Counted from the stretch's first letter, positions 48,521 through 58,860 are shown. The stretch is 64,000 bases of DNA from Deltaproteobacteria bacterium (GCA_016713665.1 JADJOR010000001.1:682001-746000); one strand, 5' to 3'. The notes: generated from the sequence alone by a model not told the origin. Program-made: numbers and translations.

Positions 48521-50557
48521 GTGAACGGTGTATCCGGGCGGGTGCTCAACAGCTTGGTCGCGGGAGCGAATCGGCGAGGCATTTCGATTGCGAGAATGTC
48601 CGCTGATCTCGATCTCGAGATCGAGTCACTCGGTCAGCCCGCCGTCCGGATTCCCTGGGAGACCTTCGCACGGATCGTCGATCGCTTCGCCCACGAGCTC
48701 GGCGACGCAGAGGCCATCCGGCGCTTCAGCGAGGAGCAGCTCGCGACCGACGCCCTGGGCATCTTTCGGGTCGTCGCCCGCGTCATCTCGCGCCCTCGCG
48801 ATCTGTACTTCCTCGGTGCGCGCTGGATGGGTCCCAGCCTGTTCCCGATGATCAACGCGGAGATGTGGGAAGGAACCGATGGTTTGTTGATGCAGCGTCT
48901 GACGCTGCAGCCCGGTCATCGCGATTGCCCGGCCCTGTTTCACATCATCCACGGAGCCCTTGCCGTCCTGCCTCGCACCTGGGGCCATGCCGCGTCCGAG
49001 GTCACGCTCGAGATCGGATCGGGAAGCGCGACCTACTCCATCCGCCCGAAGACCCTCCGCCGCGGCCCCCTGTACGGCCTCATCCGCGCGGTCCAGACGC
49101 GCATCGCCTTCCGCACGATGCTGCGCGAGCTCGAGGATCAGCAGCGCGCGATCAACGCCTCCTACAGCAATCTGCGTGACGCCCACGCACGGATCTCCGC
49201 CCAGGCGAGGGATCTGGCGCGGGTCGATTCGATCGGCCGTGAGCTGTCGAGAGACGTCGACCTCGATCGCGTGCTCGACGTCCTGATCCGGATCCTGCGG
49301 GAGGATCTCGCGTTCCGCGGCGTGGCGATCTGGCTCGCCGAGATCCGGGGGGCGCCCGGCGAGATCACGATCGCCACGAACGAGCCGCTTCGCTGCGTCC
49401 GGGCCGACGGGACGACGGAGGGGGCTTCGACGACTCGCTACCTGCTCGAATCGGCCGGCCGCCGCCTCGGGGAGCTCGTCGTCTACGGCACGGAATCGGA
49501 CCTCGAAGACTCCACCGGATCGATCTCCGAGCCATCGGTCGACCCTGCCCGCACGGGTGCGACCCGCGTCCTCTCGCTGCTGCTGCCCTGGATCGCGCTC
49601 GCCCTCGACAACGCGCTGACCTACGCCCGTCTCGAACGCCATGCCGAGGTCCTGGAGGAGCGCGTCCAGGAACGCACCGGCCGCCTGCTGGCCGCGAACC
49701 ACCACCTCGTCCGCGAGATCGACGAGCGCAAGCGCGCGACCGACGCCCTGCTCCAGTCGGAAGCGCAGCTGCGCGCCTCCGAACGCCTCGCCTCGATCGG
49801 CACCCTCGCCGCCGGCATCGCCCACGAGATCAACAACCCCGTGGGCTCGATCCTGGCCGCCGCCCAGCTGGCCCAGATCCTGCGCGACGATCCGTCCGCT
49901 TCGAGCGACATCGACGCCGCCCTCGGCGACATCGTGAACGAGGCGAAGCGCTGCGGCGACATCGTGCGCGGCGTGCTCCAGTTCGCCCGTGAGGAGCGCA
50001 CCGACAAATGGGATTGCGACCTGCGCGATCTCGTGATCCGCTCGGTCCGGCTGACGACGGCCTTCGCCGACAAACACGGCGCCCGGCTGCGAACGGAGCT
50101 CCCGGAGCCGTCGCCCCGGGTCGTCGCGAACCCGACCCAGATGGAGCAGGCGATCGTCAATCTGATCCGCAATGCGATCGAGTCGGGCGGCAGCGAGGTC
50201 GCCGTGCGCGTCGTGTCGCGCGCGGCCGACCGGCTCGTCACGATCGAGGTCCACGACGACGGGATCGGGATCTCCGAAGCGGATCGGCTGCGGATCCTCG
50301 AGCCCTTCTACACGACGCGCCGCGCGACGGGCGGGACCGGCCTCGGCCTCTCGGTCGTCCACGGCATCGCGCTCGAGCACGGCGGCGACCTCACGATCGA
50401 GTCGCGCGCGGGCCAGGGCTAGACGGTGGCGATCACGATTCCGACCCTGGCGCCCGAGCATCCGGCGAAGTCGGACGACGGGGCCGCGTCCCGGAGCGAG
50501 CCGCGAGGCGCTCCGTCCCCGCGTTGGCGCGCGACGTCACCGCCCCCCGTCGACTAG
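48521..50557 (+). CDS. GAF-containing sensor histidine kinase with an in-frame TAG near the C-terminus
   Basis: 678 codons if read through. The N-terminal 190 residues (RVLNSLVAGANRRGISIARM...PALFHIIHGALAVLPRTWG) resemble the ligand-binding half of some AraC-type regulators; family not certain. Then a GAF domain (about 235-370), a coiled coil with ERVQERTGRLLA, HisKA with LAAGIAHEINNPVGS, and HATPase boxes NLIRNAIES, HDDGIGI and GTGLGLS. A TAG at 50420-50422 interrupts ESRAGQG-TVAITIPTLAP, the last strand of the ATPase fold; the frame then stays open to 50557, where its stop overlaps that of the opposite gene (CTAG). A base error or true truncation are both possible. Soluble; no partner receiver next to it. 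Confidence 0.78.
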
Positions 50558-51987
50558 CCCGCGTTCGTCCCCACCGCGCGCAGGAATCGACTCCGCCCGC
50601 CCGCGGCCACCCCCGGCTGGGCCAGCGCGGCGAGCTCCGCGCCGAGCGCTTCGCTCAGCTGGTGGACGTCGATGCCGAGATCGGGATCGCCGTTGAACAT
50701 GACGAAGAGCCCGCCGGCATAACCGATCACCGTCGCATTGAGCCCCGACGAATCGCGCAGCGGCAGGATGCCATAGCACTCCTCGAGCCGGGCGCCGTCG
50801 AGATGGAGCGTCTGCTGCGGCCCCGGGGACTGCAGGATGGCGAGCTGGCCGCCCTCGAGCGTCCCGATCGCCCGGGCTCCCAGGGCGAAGCGGCGCGAGG
50901 TCGTCCAGTCGCTGCCGGCCACGAGCGCCTCGCCCGACGCGACGTCGGTCTGCGTGCGCAGGCGGCGGGTCTGCTCGTGGACCCGCTCGTGACGGGCCTC
51001 GGGAGTCGCCTCCCAGATCGGAAGCTCGATCGTCCAGGGCCGGGCGCTCGTCCCGTCGGACTCGAGGACCGGGGCGACCGCGCGCAGATCGAGGGTCACC
51101 GGGCTGACCCGTCGGTCCTCGAGATAGCGCCGCAGCGCTCCGGTCAGGATCGTGAGGACACAGTCGTGGATCGAGCCCCCGAGCGCCTGGCGAACCTGCT
51201 TCACCGTCTCGAGGTCGAGGGCACGGAGCGAGAAGGCACGATGGGGCCCGAGGCTGCCGTCGAAGGGCGAGCGCGAGGGATGGCGCAGGCGGTAGCCCAG
51301 GACCTTGAGCAGGCTCCGCGCCCGCTCCCGCGCGCCGTCGGATGCCCGCCGCGGATGGCGGATCACGCCGAGCACCTGTCGCAGCGCGCGCTTCGTCGGA
51401 TTCCACTCGCGCACGACCTCCTTCAGGAAGAGCTCGACGGGCGCCGGCGCGGGCCGGGCCGAGAGCCGCTGCGCGACGATCTCCGCTCGCTCGGAGCTCG
51501 CCGACAGGATCGTGCGGATCAAGTCGGCGCCCTCCAGGCGATCGAGCGCCTGATGGATCTTGAAGACGAGCGCGAAGCGCCCGCCCTCGAGCCCCTCGAG
51601 CACCCAGCACTCCCAGAGCGGCCGTGAACGATCGAGGCGCGAGGCGCCGATGCGGGAGACGGTCTTGCAGAGCTGATCGCGGTTGCCCGGCTTGGGCAGG
51701 GCGGAATGACGGAGGTGATAGTCGAGATCGAACTCGGGATCGTCGACCCAGATCGGATGCCCCTCGATCGGGACCCAGCGGAGCTTGCTGCGCAGACGCG
51801 GCAGCTCCTGCAGACGCGAGGCGACGAGCTCGCGGATCCGGGCGAAATCGACGCCGCCTTCGGGCATCGCGAGCACGCCCGCCTCGAAGAGCAGGATCAT
51901 GCCGGTATGGCTGCGACGGCGGGAAGTCTCGGCCGCGAGCGCCGCAGCGCCGTCGTCGTCGAGGGGCTCGTAGTACACACGGGCCAT
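50554..51987 (-). CDS. WS/DGAT-family acyltransferase with altered active site
   Basis: 477 residues, wax-ester synthase/diacylglycerol acyltransferase fold. The N-terminus (EPLDDDGAAALAAETSRRR...MILLFE) and C-terminal GLNATVIGYAGGLFVMFNGD match the family. The catalytic motif HHAxxDG is replaced by IHQALDRLEG (144-153): the first histidine H145 is kept, the catalytic second is Q146, and D and G are shifted or lost. Activity is therefore doubtful. GAGGAG lies seven bases before ATG 51987, three bases after the hydrolase stop. With the hydrolase it probably belongs to neutral-lipid or wax-ester turnover. Confidence 0.8.
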   Translation of the reverse strand: MARVYYEPLDDDGAAALAAETSRRRSHTGMILLFEAGVLAMPEGGVDFARIRELVASRLQELPRLRSKLRWVPIEGHPIWVDDPEFDLDYHLRHSALPKPGNRDQLCKTVSRIGASRLDRSRPLWECWVLEGLEGGRFALVFKIHQALDRLEGADLIRTILSASSERAEIVAQRLSARPAPAPVELFLKEVVREWNPTKRALRQVLGVIRHPRRASDGARERARSLLKVLGYRLRHPSRSPFDGSLGPHRAFSLRALDLETVKQVRQALGGSIHDCVLTILTGALRRYLEDRRVSPVTLDLRAVAPVLESDGTSARPWTIELPIWEATPEARHERVHEQTRRLRTQTDVASGEALVAGSDWTTSRRFALGARAIGTLEGGQLAILQSPGPQQTLHLDGARLEECYGILPLRDSSGLNATVIGYAGGLFVMFNGDPDLGIDVHQLSEALGAELAALAQPGVAAGGRSRFLRAVGTNAG

Positions 51988-51990
51988 GGC

Positions 51991-53331
51991 CTAGCTCCTC
52001 TCCGAGCCCGACGGACCTGCCGCGGGCGCCGCTCCCCCGGCCGCCGCACGCTCCGCGTCCGCTCGCTGAGCCGCTGCTTCGCCTGCGCTCTCGCCGGCTC
52101 TCTCATCGGCATCGCCGAGGCCGTCGCGATGGGTGGCGAAGGGCGCCTCGCCCCGGGCGAAGAGATGCTCCGCCGCGATGCGGCGCAGGAACGGCTTCAG
52201 GCTCGGCTTCATCGACGCCATCACGTGGCCCGACGACATCCACTCGATCTCGGGCCGACCCCAATGACGCCAGAGTCCCCGCGCCTGATCCGGACGCGCC
52301 ACCCGATCGGCGACGCCGGCGTAGATCGCGCGTTTCTCGACGGGGACCCGGGGCTGGAACGTGAGCGGCGAGACCGGATACATGACCTGGTTGACCAGTC
52401 CCCAATCCGTCCGCAGATCGCCACCGTAGGCCTTGAAGGCCCAGGGCTCGTTGTCCCGGGCGAGCGAGGCGAAGTCGACCGCCGGAATGCCGGCGACGAC
52501 GCAGGCGAGATCGTCGATGAAGGCCGACGCCAGCGCGACGGAGTAGGCGCCGAGCGAGATGCCGTAGAGGCCGACCGCCGCGTCCGTCCGCCCGCGGATC
52601 CATTCGACCATCCGGCGGATGTCCCAGACGGCCTGGGAGAACATGTGGAGCACGCTCGCGAACTCCGGCTGAAGCAGGCCGCCTCCGCTCACGCGCGTCG
52701 AGGAGCGCGGCCCGTGCAGCGGCAAGACCGGCATCAGCACGTTGAGCCCGAGATCCTCGTGGATCCAGCGCGCCATGAGCCCCGTCATGTTCACGCTCGG
52801 CTGCCCCATGCCGAAGCCGTGGACGGCGACCAGCCAGGGCCGCCGACCAGTGGTGTGCTCGAGCACCCAGGCGACCGCCGTCGCGTTCTCGTCCTGGGCG
52901 AGCCAGCGCTCGCGGGCCGGCTCGCCGGGATGGGGCTCGTATTCGCTCTCGAAGCTGAGCTCGGCGAGCTCGACGCGACGACCGAGATGGCGCGTCGACA
53001 TCGGGGTCAGCGTCGCACCGCGGGGACGCTGCGGCGTCCGGTGGTAGCCGGCCGGATTCTCGAACCAGTCGTTCCGCGCCAGGAACTCGCGCATCGCGAG
53101 CAGCTCCTGATGTCCGCGTCGGACGTCCTGGGTATCGGGGACGCCGACCAGCAGACTCACGAGCAGCGAGAAGGTCCCGTCCGCCAGCGCCTCGGCGATC
53201 AGGCCCGGCGTCGGCTCCACCGCGGGCACGTCCCGGTAGCGCTGCTCACGCCGGATCACCGAGGCGGTGTCGTTGGCCATCGAAGCGAGCTCGATCGCCG
53301 GTGCCGTCAACCATCGGATCAGACTGCTCAT
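51991..53331 (-). CDS. Alpha/beta hydrolase (ABHD18/DUF2048-like)
   Basis: 446 residues. Core features: oxyanion strand VAVHGFGMGQPSVNMTG, a nucleophile elbow GLYGISLGAYS with GxSxG serine, an acid in AGVADRVARPDQ and the histidine in MSSGHVMASMK. The HGFGMG...LPLHGPR pattern fits the DUF2048/ABHD18 group of esterase-like proteins. The C-terminal 50 residues are an Ala/Glu-rich tail. It is coupled to the WS/DGAT gene, so an ester lipid is a reasonable substrate guess. 53332-53519 upstream holds no gene. Confidence 0.82.
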   Translation of the reverse strand: MSSLIRWLTAPAIELASMANDTASVIRREQRYRDVPAVEPTPGLIAEALADGTFSLLVSLLVGVPDTQDVRRGHQELLAMREFLARNDWFENPAGYHRTPQRPRGATLTPMSTRHLGRRVELAELSFESEYEPHPGEPARERWLAQDENATAVAWVLEHTTGRRPWLVAVHGFGMGQPSVNMTGLMARWIHEDLGLNVLMPVLPLHGPRSSTRVSGGGLLQPEFASVLHMFSQAVWDIRRMVEWIRGRTDAAVGLYGISLGAYSVALASAFIDDLACVVAGIPAVDFASLARDNEPWAFKAYGGDLRTDWGLVNQVMYPVSPLTFQPRVPVEKRAIYAGVADRVARPDQARGLWRHWGRPEIEWMSSGHVMASMKPSLKPFLRRIAAEHLFARGEAPFATHRDGLGDADERAGESAGEAAAQRADAERAAAGGAAPAAGPSGSERS

Positions 53332-53519
53332 CGAATCCCCCCGTCCGTCCCGCGATCCCGCTCGCTCTACCCGGCTCGGTCATCGACCGATCCAATGCGC
53401 CACTCGACACCACGTCACGGTCCGCGGGCCCGGAATGCTGGGGGCAACCCCCGGGCTGCGAGCCGAGATCCCCTCGGCGGCGCGCGAGACCGGCACGCGA
53501 CGCCGCAGAGCGAAGGCGC

Positions 53520-54005
53520 TCAGCCGTCCTTCTGGAACCGACCGTAGCTCGCCCGGAAGTAGAGCAGCGGCTCCCCCTCCCGGACGTGCGCCTCCTCGAT
53601 CTCCCCGACGCAGAGTACGTGGTCCCCCGCGTCGTGGACGGCGACGAGGCGGCAGTCGAGATTGACGAGCGCGTCGGCGAGCAGCGGGGCCCCCGTCTTC
53701 GCGGAGAAGGTCTCGACGCCCTCGAAGCGCGTCCACTCCTCCTTCTTCGAAGCGAATTTGTTCGAGAGCGCGTTCTGTCCAGCACGCAGCACGTTCACGC
53801 CGAAGCAGCGGCCCTCCTGGATGAGCGCCGTCGTGTTCGACGTCTTCGAGGCGCAGACCAGCGCGAGCGGCGGAGCGAGGGAAGCCCCGCTGAAGTCCGA
53901 GACCGTCATGCCATGGATGCGATCGCCGGCGCGCGCCGTGATGATCGTGACGCCACTCGCCCAGGATCCCAGGGCCGCCTTGAACTCGTCTGCCGTGATC
54001 GCCAT
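53520..54005 (-). CDS. Flavin reductase-like FMN-binding protein
   Basis: 161 residues of the HpaC/RutF family: FKAALGSWASGVTIITA, GMTVSDFSGASLAPPLALVC (FMN phosphate region split across the turn), FGVNVLRAGQNALSNKFA and the C-terminal DHVLCVGEIEEA...LYFRASYGRF. It supplies reduced FMN or FAD to a two-component monooxygenase; no monooxygenase is present in the window. AAGG five bases before ATG 54005 supports the start. A second in-frame ATG upstream (MGEKASMAIT) is possible. Same strand and 50 bases after the UbiB-like gene. Confidence 0.87.
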   Translation of the reverse strand: MAITADEFKAALGSWASGVTIITARAGDRIHGMTVSDFSGASLAPPLALVCASKTSNTTALIQEGRCFGVNVLRAGQNALSNKFASKKEEWTRFEGVETFSAKTGAPLLADALVNLDCRLVAVHDAGDHVLCVGEIEEAHVREGEPLLYFRASYGRFQKDG

Positions 54006-54055
54006 CGAGGCCTTCTCTCCTACCGGATGATGCGCCTGGAACGCTAACACGAAGG

Positions 54056-55432
54056 CTACGCGGTCGCGCCCCTCGGATCGGAGGGGAGCAGCGCCGTCGG
54101 CGGCGACGGACGCGGCGGCTGCAGGAAGGCCAGCACGTAGGGTCCGACCACGTCGAGGGGGCGCATGCCCGGCGCGAGCTCGAGCGCGAGTCCGTACAGC
54201 AGCGAGAAGGCCCGACCGAAGGCGAGCAGCCCATCGGGCATGCGCGCGCCTTCGATCATCCAGAGATGCTCGCGGACCTTCGCGAAGTAGTCGTTGAAGT
54301 CGATCTCGACGACCTCTTTGGGCGTCAGGTTGTAGTAGGCGGGGTCGAAGGAGACCCGTGCGAGGGACCGGGCCGCCTCGCGATCGCGCTCGCGCAGGAT
54401 CCCGACCCGGATCAGGCTGTCGACCCAGAGCGTCTCGTTGCGGGTCACCGCCGCGAGCACGTTCATGCGCACCCCTTCCATGATCTCGGGCTCGATCTCT
54501 TCGTGCATCCCGAAGTCGACGATCGCGACCCGGCCCTCGCGGTCGACGAGCAGGTTGCCGGGATGGGGATCGCAGTGGAAGAAGCGCTCGCGGAACATCT
54601 GGTGCAGGAAGGCGCGCGTCGCCCAGGCGACGCGATCGGAGACGTCGACGCCCCGGGCCTCGAGGGCCGCGCGGTCGTTGATCTTGTCGCCCTCGATGAA
54701 CTCCATCGTGAGCACCCGCCGCGTCGTCGTCTCCCAGCAGATCGCCGGCACGCGGATCTGCGCCTTCAGCTTCTCGTCGCCCGCGAGCCCGGCCGCGACG
54801 CGCTCCGCCGCGCGGCCCTCGGCCTGGTAGTCCATCTCGCGCAGCAGCGAGCGGGCGAGCTGGGCGTGGAGCGAGAGGAGATCCGGGGCGACCAGCGGAT
54901 CGAAGAGCCAGAGGGCGAGCCGCAACATGCGCAGGTCGACGGCGACCGAGCGCTCGACGCCGGGGTACAGGATCTTGACCGCGAGGTCGCGGCCCGCGCG
55001 ATCGCGGGCGCGGTGGACCTGCCCGAGGCTCGCCGCGGCGATGGGCGTCGGATCGAACTCGGCGAAGACCGCGTCGACGGGCCGCCCGAGCTCGTTTTCG
55101 AGGGCGCTCTCGACGACCGCCCAGGGCTGGGGCGGGACACGGTCCTGGAGCCGCACGAGCTCCGCCGTGATCGACTCCGGCATGACGTCGACGCGCAGGC
55201 TCGCCACCTGCCCGAGCTTGATCAGCCCCCCGCGAAACCGGGTCGCGATCCGCACGAAGCGCGCCGCGAAGCGACCGAAGCGCCGGCCGAGCCAGGCCTC
55301 GTCGCGCACGAGCGTCCCCCGCCGGACCAGGCGATAGAGCCCGTAGACCCACGCGGCCTCGGCGATCAGACCGAAGAGGACCCCCCCTCGCCGCAGCAGG
55401 GCGAACGCCGACGGGCCGCGGACGTTCGCCAT
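54056..55432 (-). CDS. ABC1/UbiB-family atypical kinase
   Basis: 458 residues. Family signatures: KLGQVAS (72-78, the KxGQ motif), the Ala-rich nucleotide loop AAASLGQVHRA, AVKILYPGVE with the catalytic lysine, the HCDPHPGN catalytic segment and VDFGM in place of DFG. UbiB-family ATPases support ubiquinone or other isoprenoid-lipid synthesis at the membrane. Only weak hydrophobic segments (near 18-34) are seen; the C-terminal twin helices of UbiB are not evident. Four bases separate it from the OmpA gene. Confidence 0.88.
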   Translation of the reverse strand: MANVRGPSAFALLRRGGVLFGLIAEAAWVYGLYRLVRRGTLVRDEAWLGRRFGRFAARFVRIATRFRGGLIKLGQVASLRVDVMPESITAELVRLQDRVPPQPWAVVESALENELGRPVDAVFAEFDPTPIAAASLGQVHRARDRAGRDLAVKILYPGVERSVAVDLRMLRLALWLFDPLVAPDLLSLHAQLARSLLREMDYQAEGRAAERVAAGLAGDEKLKAQIRVPAICWETTTRRVLTMEFIEGDKINDRAALEARGVDVSDRVAWATRAFLHQMFRERFFHCDPHPGNLLVDREGRVAIVDFGMHEEIEPEIMEGVRMNVLAAVTRNETLWVDSLIRVGILRERDREAARSLARVSFDPAYYNLTPKEVVEIDFNDYFAKVREHLWMIEGARMPDGLLAFGRAFSLLYGLALELAPGMRPLDVVGPYVLAFLQPPRPSPPTALLPSDPRGATA

Positions 55433-55436
55433 GGAA

Positions 55437-56321
55437 TCAGGCCTCCGGCTGCGAGGCCTCTGGGCGCGCGCCCGCCCGATCTTCCGTCCGCCCGTCCGGG
55501 GGGCGAGGGATCAGCAGGATCTCGATGCGTCGATTGCGGGCGCGATTCTCGGCGCTGTCGTTGGGCACGACCGGGACATTCGGGCCGAGGGAGACCGCGG
55601 AGAGCTTCTTCGGGTCGACGCCGCGCTCTTCGAGCAGGCGCACGACGCGAGCGGCGCGGGCCGCGGCGAGCTCCCAGTTCGTCGGGTAGCGCTGGGCGAG
55701 CGCGCCGCCGATCTTGCGGTCGTCGGTGTGGCCCCGGACCTGGATCTGATCGCGCAACGCCTTCAGCTGCTTCGCGACCTTGACGAGCACCGCGCGGCCC
55801 TTGTCGTCGAGCTCCGCCGAGCCCGACGCGAAGAGCACCTCGTCGGAGACGTTGAGCCGGAGCCCTTCGCGCAGGCGCTGGATCTCGATCTGGCCCGACG
55901 AGACCTCCGCTTCGAGGTCGGAGACGAGCTCGTCGTAGGTCGACTGCATCTTCGCGAGCTCGGCCTCGCGCTTGGCCAGCGCCGCCGCCGCCTCCATGCG
56001 CGCGAGCCGCTCGGCATCGAGGTTCTCGTCGAGGCGGCTCGCTTCGCGCTGGACCTTCTGGAGATTGCTCTCGAGCGAGTCCCGGGCCTCGCGCTCGTCC
56101 TCGTAGGATTCCTGCGCCTCGATGTACTGCGCCTCGAGGCTCTGCCGCTCGAGGCGGAGCCGCTCGATCTGGGCCTCGAGAGCGACCCGCTCGTCGTCGA
56201 GCTTGTCGTAGCGCGCGTCGAGGGCGTCGTAGGAGGTCCGCGTGACGCAGCCGAAGGCGGGCGCGACGAGCACCGACGCCAACACGATCCAGACGAACCG
56301 ATCCGATCGGACTCGAGCCAC
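55437..56321 (-). CDS. OmpA-family lipoprotein with coiled coil
   Basis: 294 residues. Signal peptide with lipobox-like VAPAFGC (cysteine about residue 25), a long coiled coil (LDARYDKLDDERVALEAQIE to about residue 150), then the OmpA peptidoglycan-binding domain: DEVLFASGSAELDDKG, VRGHTDD, NWELAAARAARVVRLL and NRRIEILLIP. It would tether the outer membrane to the cell wall. GTG 56321 follows AGGAGGAG. Positioned downstream of lon, suggesting an envelope-stress context. Confidence 0.9.
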   Translation of the reverse strand: MARVRSDRFVWIVLASVLVAPAFGCVTRTSYDALDARYDKLDDERVALEAQIERLRLERQSLEAQYIEAQESYEDEREARDSLESNLQKVQREASRLDENLDAERLARMEAAAALAKREAELAKMQSTYDELVSDLEAEVSSGQIEIQRLREGLRLNVSDEVLFASGSAELDDKGRAVLVKVAKQLKALRDQIQVRGHTDDRKIGGALAQRYPTNWELAAARAARVVRLLEERGVDPKKLSAVSLGPNVPVVPNDSAENRARNRRIEILLIPRPPDGRTEDRAGARPEASQPEA

Positions 56322-56371
56322 CCCCGCTCCTCCTGCCCTGCACGCGACCCGCACTCTATCCGCTCGCCACG

Positions 56372-58804
56372 TCAATTCACGGGCGGCGCCACCAGCGTGT
56401 AGCGCAGCGCCTCGTCGATCGTGCCCACGAAGCGCAGGTCGAGACCCTTGAGCAGCTCGGGCGTGATCTCCTCGATGTCGCGCCGATTGCGCTCCGGGAG
56501 CACCACGCGCTCGATCCCCGCGCGCTTGGCCGCGAGGACCTTCTCCTTGATGCCGCCCACCGGCAGGACCTTGCCCCGCAGCGTGATCTCCCCCGTCATG
56601 GCGACCCGGGGCACCGTCGTCCGCCCGGTCAGCAGCGACGCGAGCGACGAGACCATCCCGATCCCTGCCGACGGCCCGTCCTTCGGCACCGCGCCCTGGG
56701 GCACGTGGACGTGGAGGTCGTGGGTATCGAAGCCCGTGGGATCGAGGCCGTAGTCGCCCGCGTGATTGCGCAGCCACGAGCGCGCCGCTTCGACGGACTC
56801 GCGCATGACGTCGCCCATCGAGCCCGTCAGCTTGAGGTCGCCCTTCCCCGCCATCTGCGTCGACTCGATGAAGAGGATGTCGCCCCCGACCGGTGTCCAG
56901 GCGAGCCCGACGGCCACGCCCGGCATCACGTCGTCCTCCGCCAGGTCGGGCTCGGCCTTGATCGGGCCGAGCAGCGCCTGCACGCGCACCTCGTCCACCA
57001 CCGTCTCGACGGCCGCCGTCCCCTCGGCCACCTCGCGGGCCAGCTTGCGACAGACCGAGCCGATCTCGCGCTCGAGGCTCCGCACGCCGGCCTCGCGGGT
57101 GTAGCTCTCGATCAGCTTGCGCAGGGCGGGCTCGGTGAACGTGATGTTCGCGCCCTGGATGCCGTTGCGCTCGAGCTGGCGCGGCACGAGGAAGCGCTTC
57201 GCGATCTCGAGCTTCTCCTCGAGCGTGTAGCCCGGCAGCTCGATCACCTCCATGCGATCCCGCAGCGGCGGCGAGACCTGGTCGATCACGTTCGCCGTGG
57301 CAATGAAGAGCACCTGGGAGAGATCGAAGCTGACCTCGAGGTAGTGGTCCGAGAACTCGCTGTTCTGCTCGGGATCGAGGACCTCGAGCAGCGCCGACGA
57401 CGGGTCGCCCCGCCCGTCCGCCCCGACCTTGTCGATCTCGTCGAGCAGGATGACGGGATTGCGCGTCCCGGCCTTGCGCAGCCCCTGGATGAAGCGTCCC
57501 GGGAGCGCCCCGACGTAGGTCCGTCGATGACCGCGGATCTCCGCCTCGTCGCGCACACCGCCGAGCGAGATGCGGACGAACTGACGTCCGAGCGCCCGGG
57601 CCACCGACTTGCCCAGCGAGGTCTTGCCCGTCCCGGGCGGACCCACGAAGCAGAGGATCGGCCCCTTGAGATCCCGCTTCAGCGAGAGCACGGCGATGTA
57701 CTCGACGATCCGGTCCTTGATCTTGTCGAGGCCGAAATGATCCTCGTCGAGGACCTGCCGCGCCGCCACGACGTCGAGATGATCCTCGCTGGTCCGACTC
57801 CAGGGGACGTTCGTCATCCAATCGAGATAGTTCCGGATGACCGAATGCTCGGCCGCGGCCGAAGGCGTCTGCTCGAAGCGCTCGAGCTCCCGGAGCGCCT
57901 GCTTGTGGGCCTCCTCGGTCATGCCGGCGGCCTCGACCGCCGCGCGCAGGCGCTCGACCTCTTCTTCGTCGTCCTCGCTCTCGCCGAGCTCGCGGCGGAT
58001 CGCCTCGAGCTGCTGGCGGAGCATGTACTCGCGCTGCGTCCGGCCCATCTCGTTCTGGACCTTCTGCTTGATCTCGGTCTCGATCTGGAGCGCCTCGGTC
58101 TGCTTCGAAAGCTGATCGAGCACGAGCCGCAGCCGGATGCCGACGTGCTCGGCCTCGAGGATCTGCTGCTTGCCCGCCACGTCGAGCTCGAGGTTCGAGG
58201 CGACGAGATCCGCGAGCTTCGAGGGATCGGTCAGGTTCGCGACGAGGACCTGGAGCTCGTCGGAGAGCCTCGGGCTCTCGGCGACCAGCGCGCTGAACTG
58301 CTGCGCGACACTGCGCACGAGGGCCGTCATCTCGACGGACTCCGCCGCCTGCCCGACGTCCGGGATGCGGCTCAAGGTCGCCCGCAGATAGGGATCGCTC
58401 GCGGTGAAGCGATCGAGATGGACGCGCGCCACGCCCTGCACGAGCAGGCGGTACGAGTCGTCGGGAAACTTCAGCATCTTCACGACGCGCAGGACGGTGC
58501 CCACGTTGTAGACGTCGTCGACGCCGGGGGGACCTTCGACGTCGCGCTTCACCGCGGTGCAGACGAGCAGCCGGTCGGGCCGCACGAGGACCTCGTCGAT
58601 CAGGCGCTGGGACGCGGGCGTGTTGACCAGCAGCGGCGAGAGGAGATAGGGGAAGAGGACCGTGTTCTTGAGCGGGAGCACCGGCAGCTCCGCCGGCAGC
58701 TCGGCGAGCTCCTCCACGTCGTCCGCGAGACCGCTCGCGACCGAGATCTCGGTCCCACCCCGCCGCTCTTCGATCGGCGCCTTGTCTTCCGCTTCTTCGT
58801 CCAA
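56372..58804 (-). CDS. lon: Lon protease (second copy)
   Basis: 810 residues from TTG 58804. N-terminal domain (ELPVLPLKNTVLFPYLLSP), AAA+ with Walker A GPPGTGKTS and Walker B VILLDEIDKV, LFIATANVIDQVSPP, protease Ser in PKDGPSAGIGM and Lys in GGIKEKVLAAKRAG. TTG 58804 has GAGG five bases upstream; TTG 58864, overlapping the hsp20 stop, is the alternative. This copy follows hsp20 and dnaK in one run, so it is the likely heat-shock Lon. It shares its layout but differs clearly in sequence from the copy at 28298-30757. Confidence 0.94.
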   Translation of the reverse strand: MDEEAEDKAPIEERRGGTEISVASGLADDVEELAELPAELPVLPLKNTVLFPYLLSPLLVNTPASQRLIDEVLVRPDRLLVCTAVKRDVEGPPGVDDVYNVGTVLRVVKMLKFPDDSYRLLVQGVARVHLDRFTASDPYLRATLSRIPDVGQAAESVEMTALVRSVAQQFSALVAESPRLSDELQVLVANLTDPSKLADLVASNLELDVAGKQQILEAEHVGIRLRLVLDQLSKQTEALQIETEIKQKVQNEMGRTQREYMLRQQLEAIRRELGESEDDEEEVERLRAAVEAAGMTEEAHKQALRELERFEQTPSAAAEHSVIRNYLDWMTNVPWSRTSEDHLDVVAARQVLDEDHFGLDKIKDRIVEYIAVLSLKRDLKGPILCFVGPPGTGKTSLGKSVARALGRQFVRISLGGVRDEAEIRGHRRTYVGALPGRFIQGLRKAGTRNPVILLDEIDKVGADGRGDPSSALLEVLDPEQNSEFSDHYLEVSFDLSQVLFIATANVIDQVSPPLRDRMEVIELPGYTLEEKLEIAKRFLVPRQLERNGIQGANITFTEPALRKLIESYTREAGVRSLEREIGSVCRKLAREVAEGTAAVETVVDEVRVQALLGPIKAEPDLAEDDVMPGVAVGLAWTPVGGDILFIESTQMAGKGDLKLTGSMGDVMRESVEAARSWLRNHAGDYGLDPTGFDTHDLHVHVPQGAVPKDGPSAGIGMVSSLASLLTGRTTVPRVAMTGEITLRGKVLPVGGIKEKVLAAKRAGIERVVLPERNRRDIEEITPELLKGLDLRFVGTIDEALRYTLVAPPVN

Positions 58805-58860
58805 TTGGTCCTCGATCCCGGCGCGATGAAAAAGCGCGCGCCGGTACGCCCCGAGCTCGA

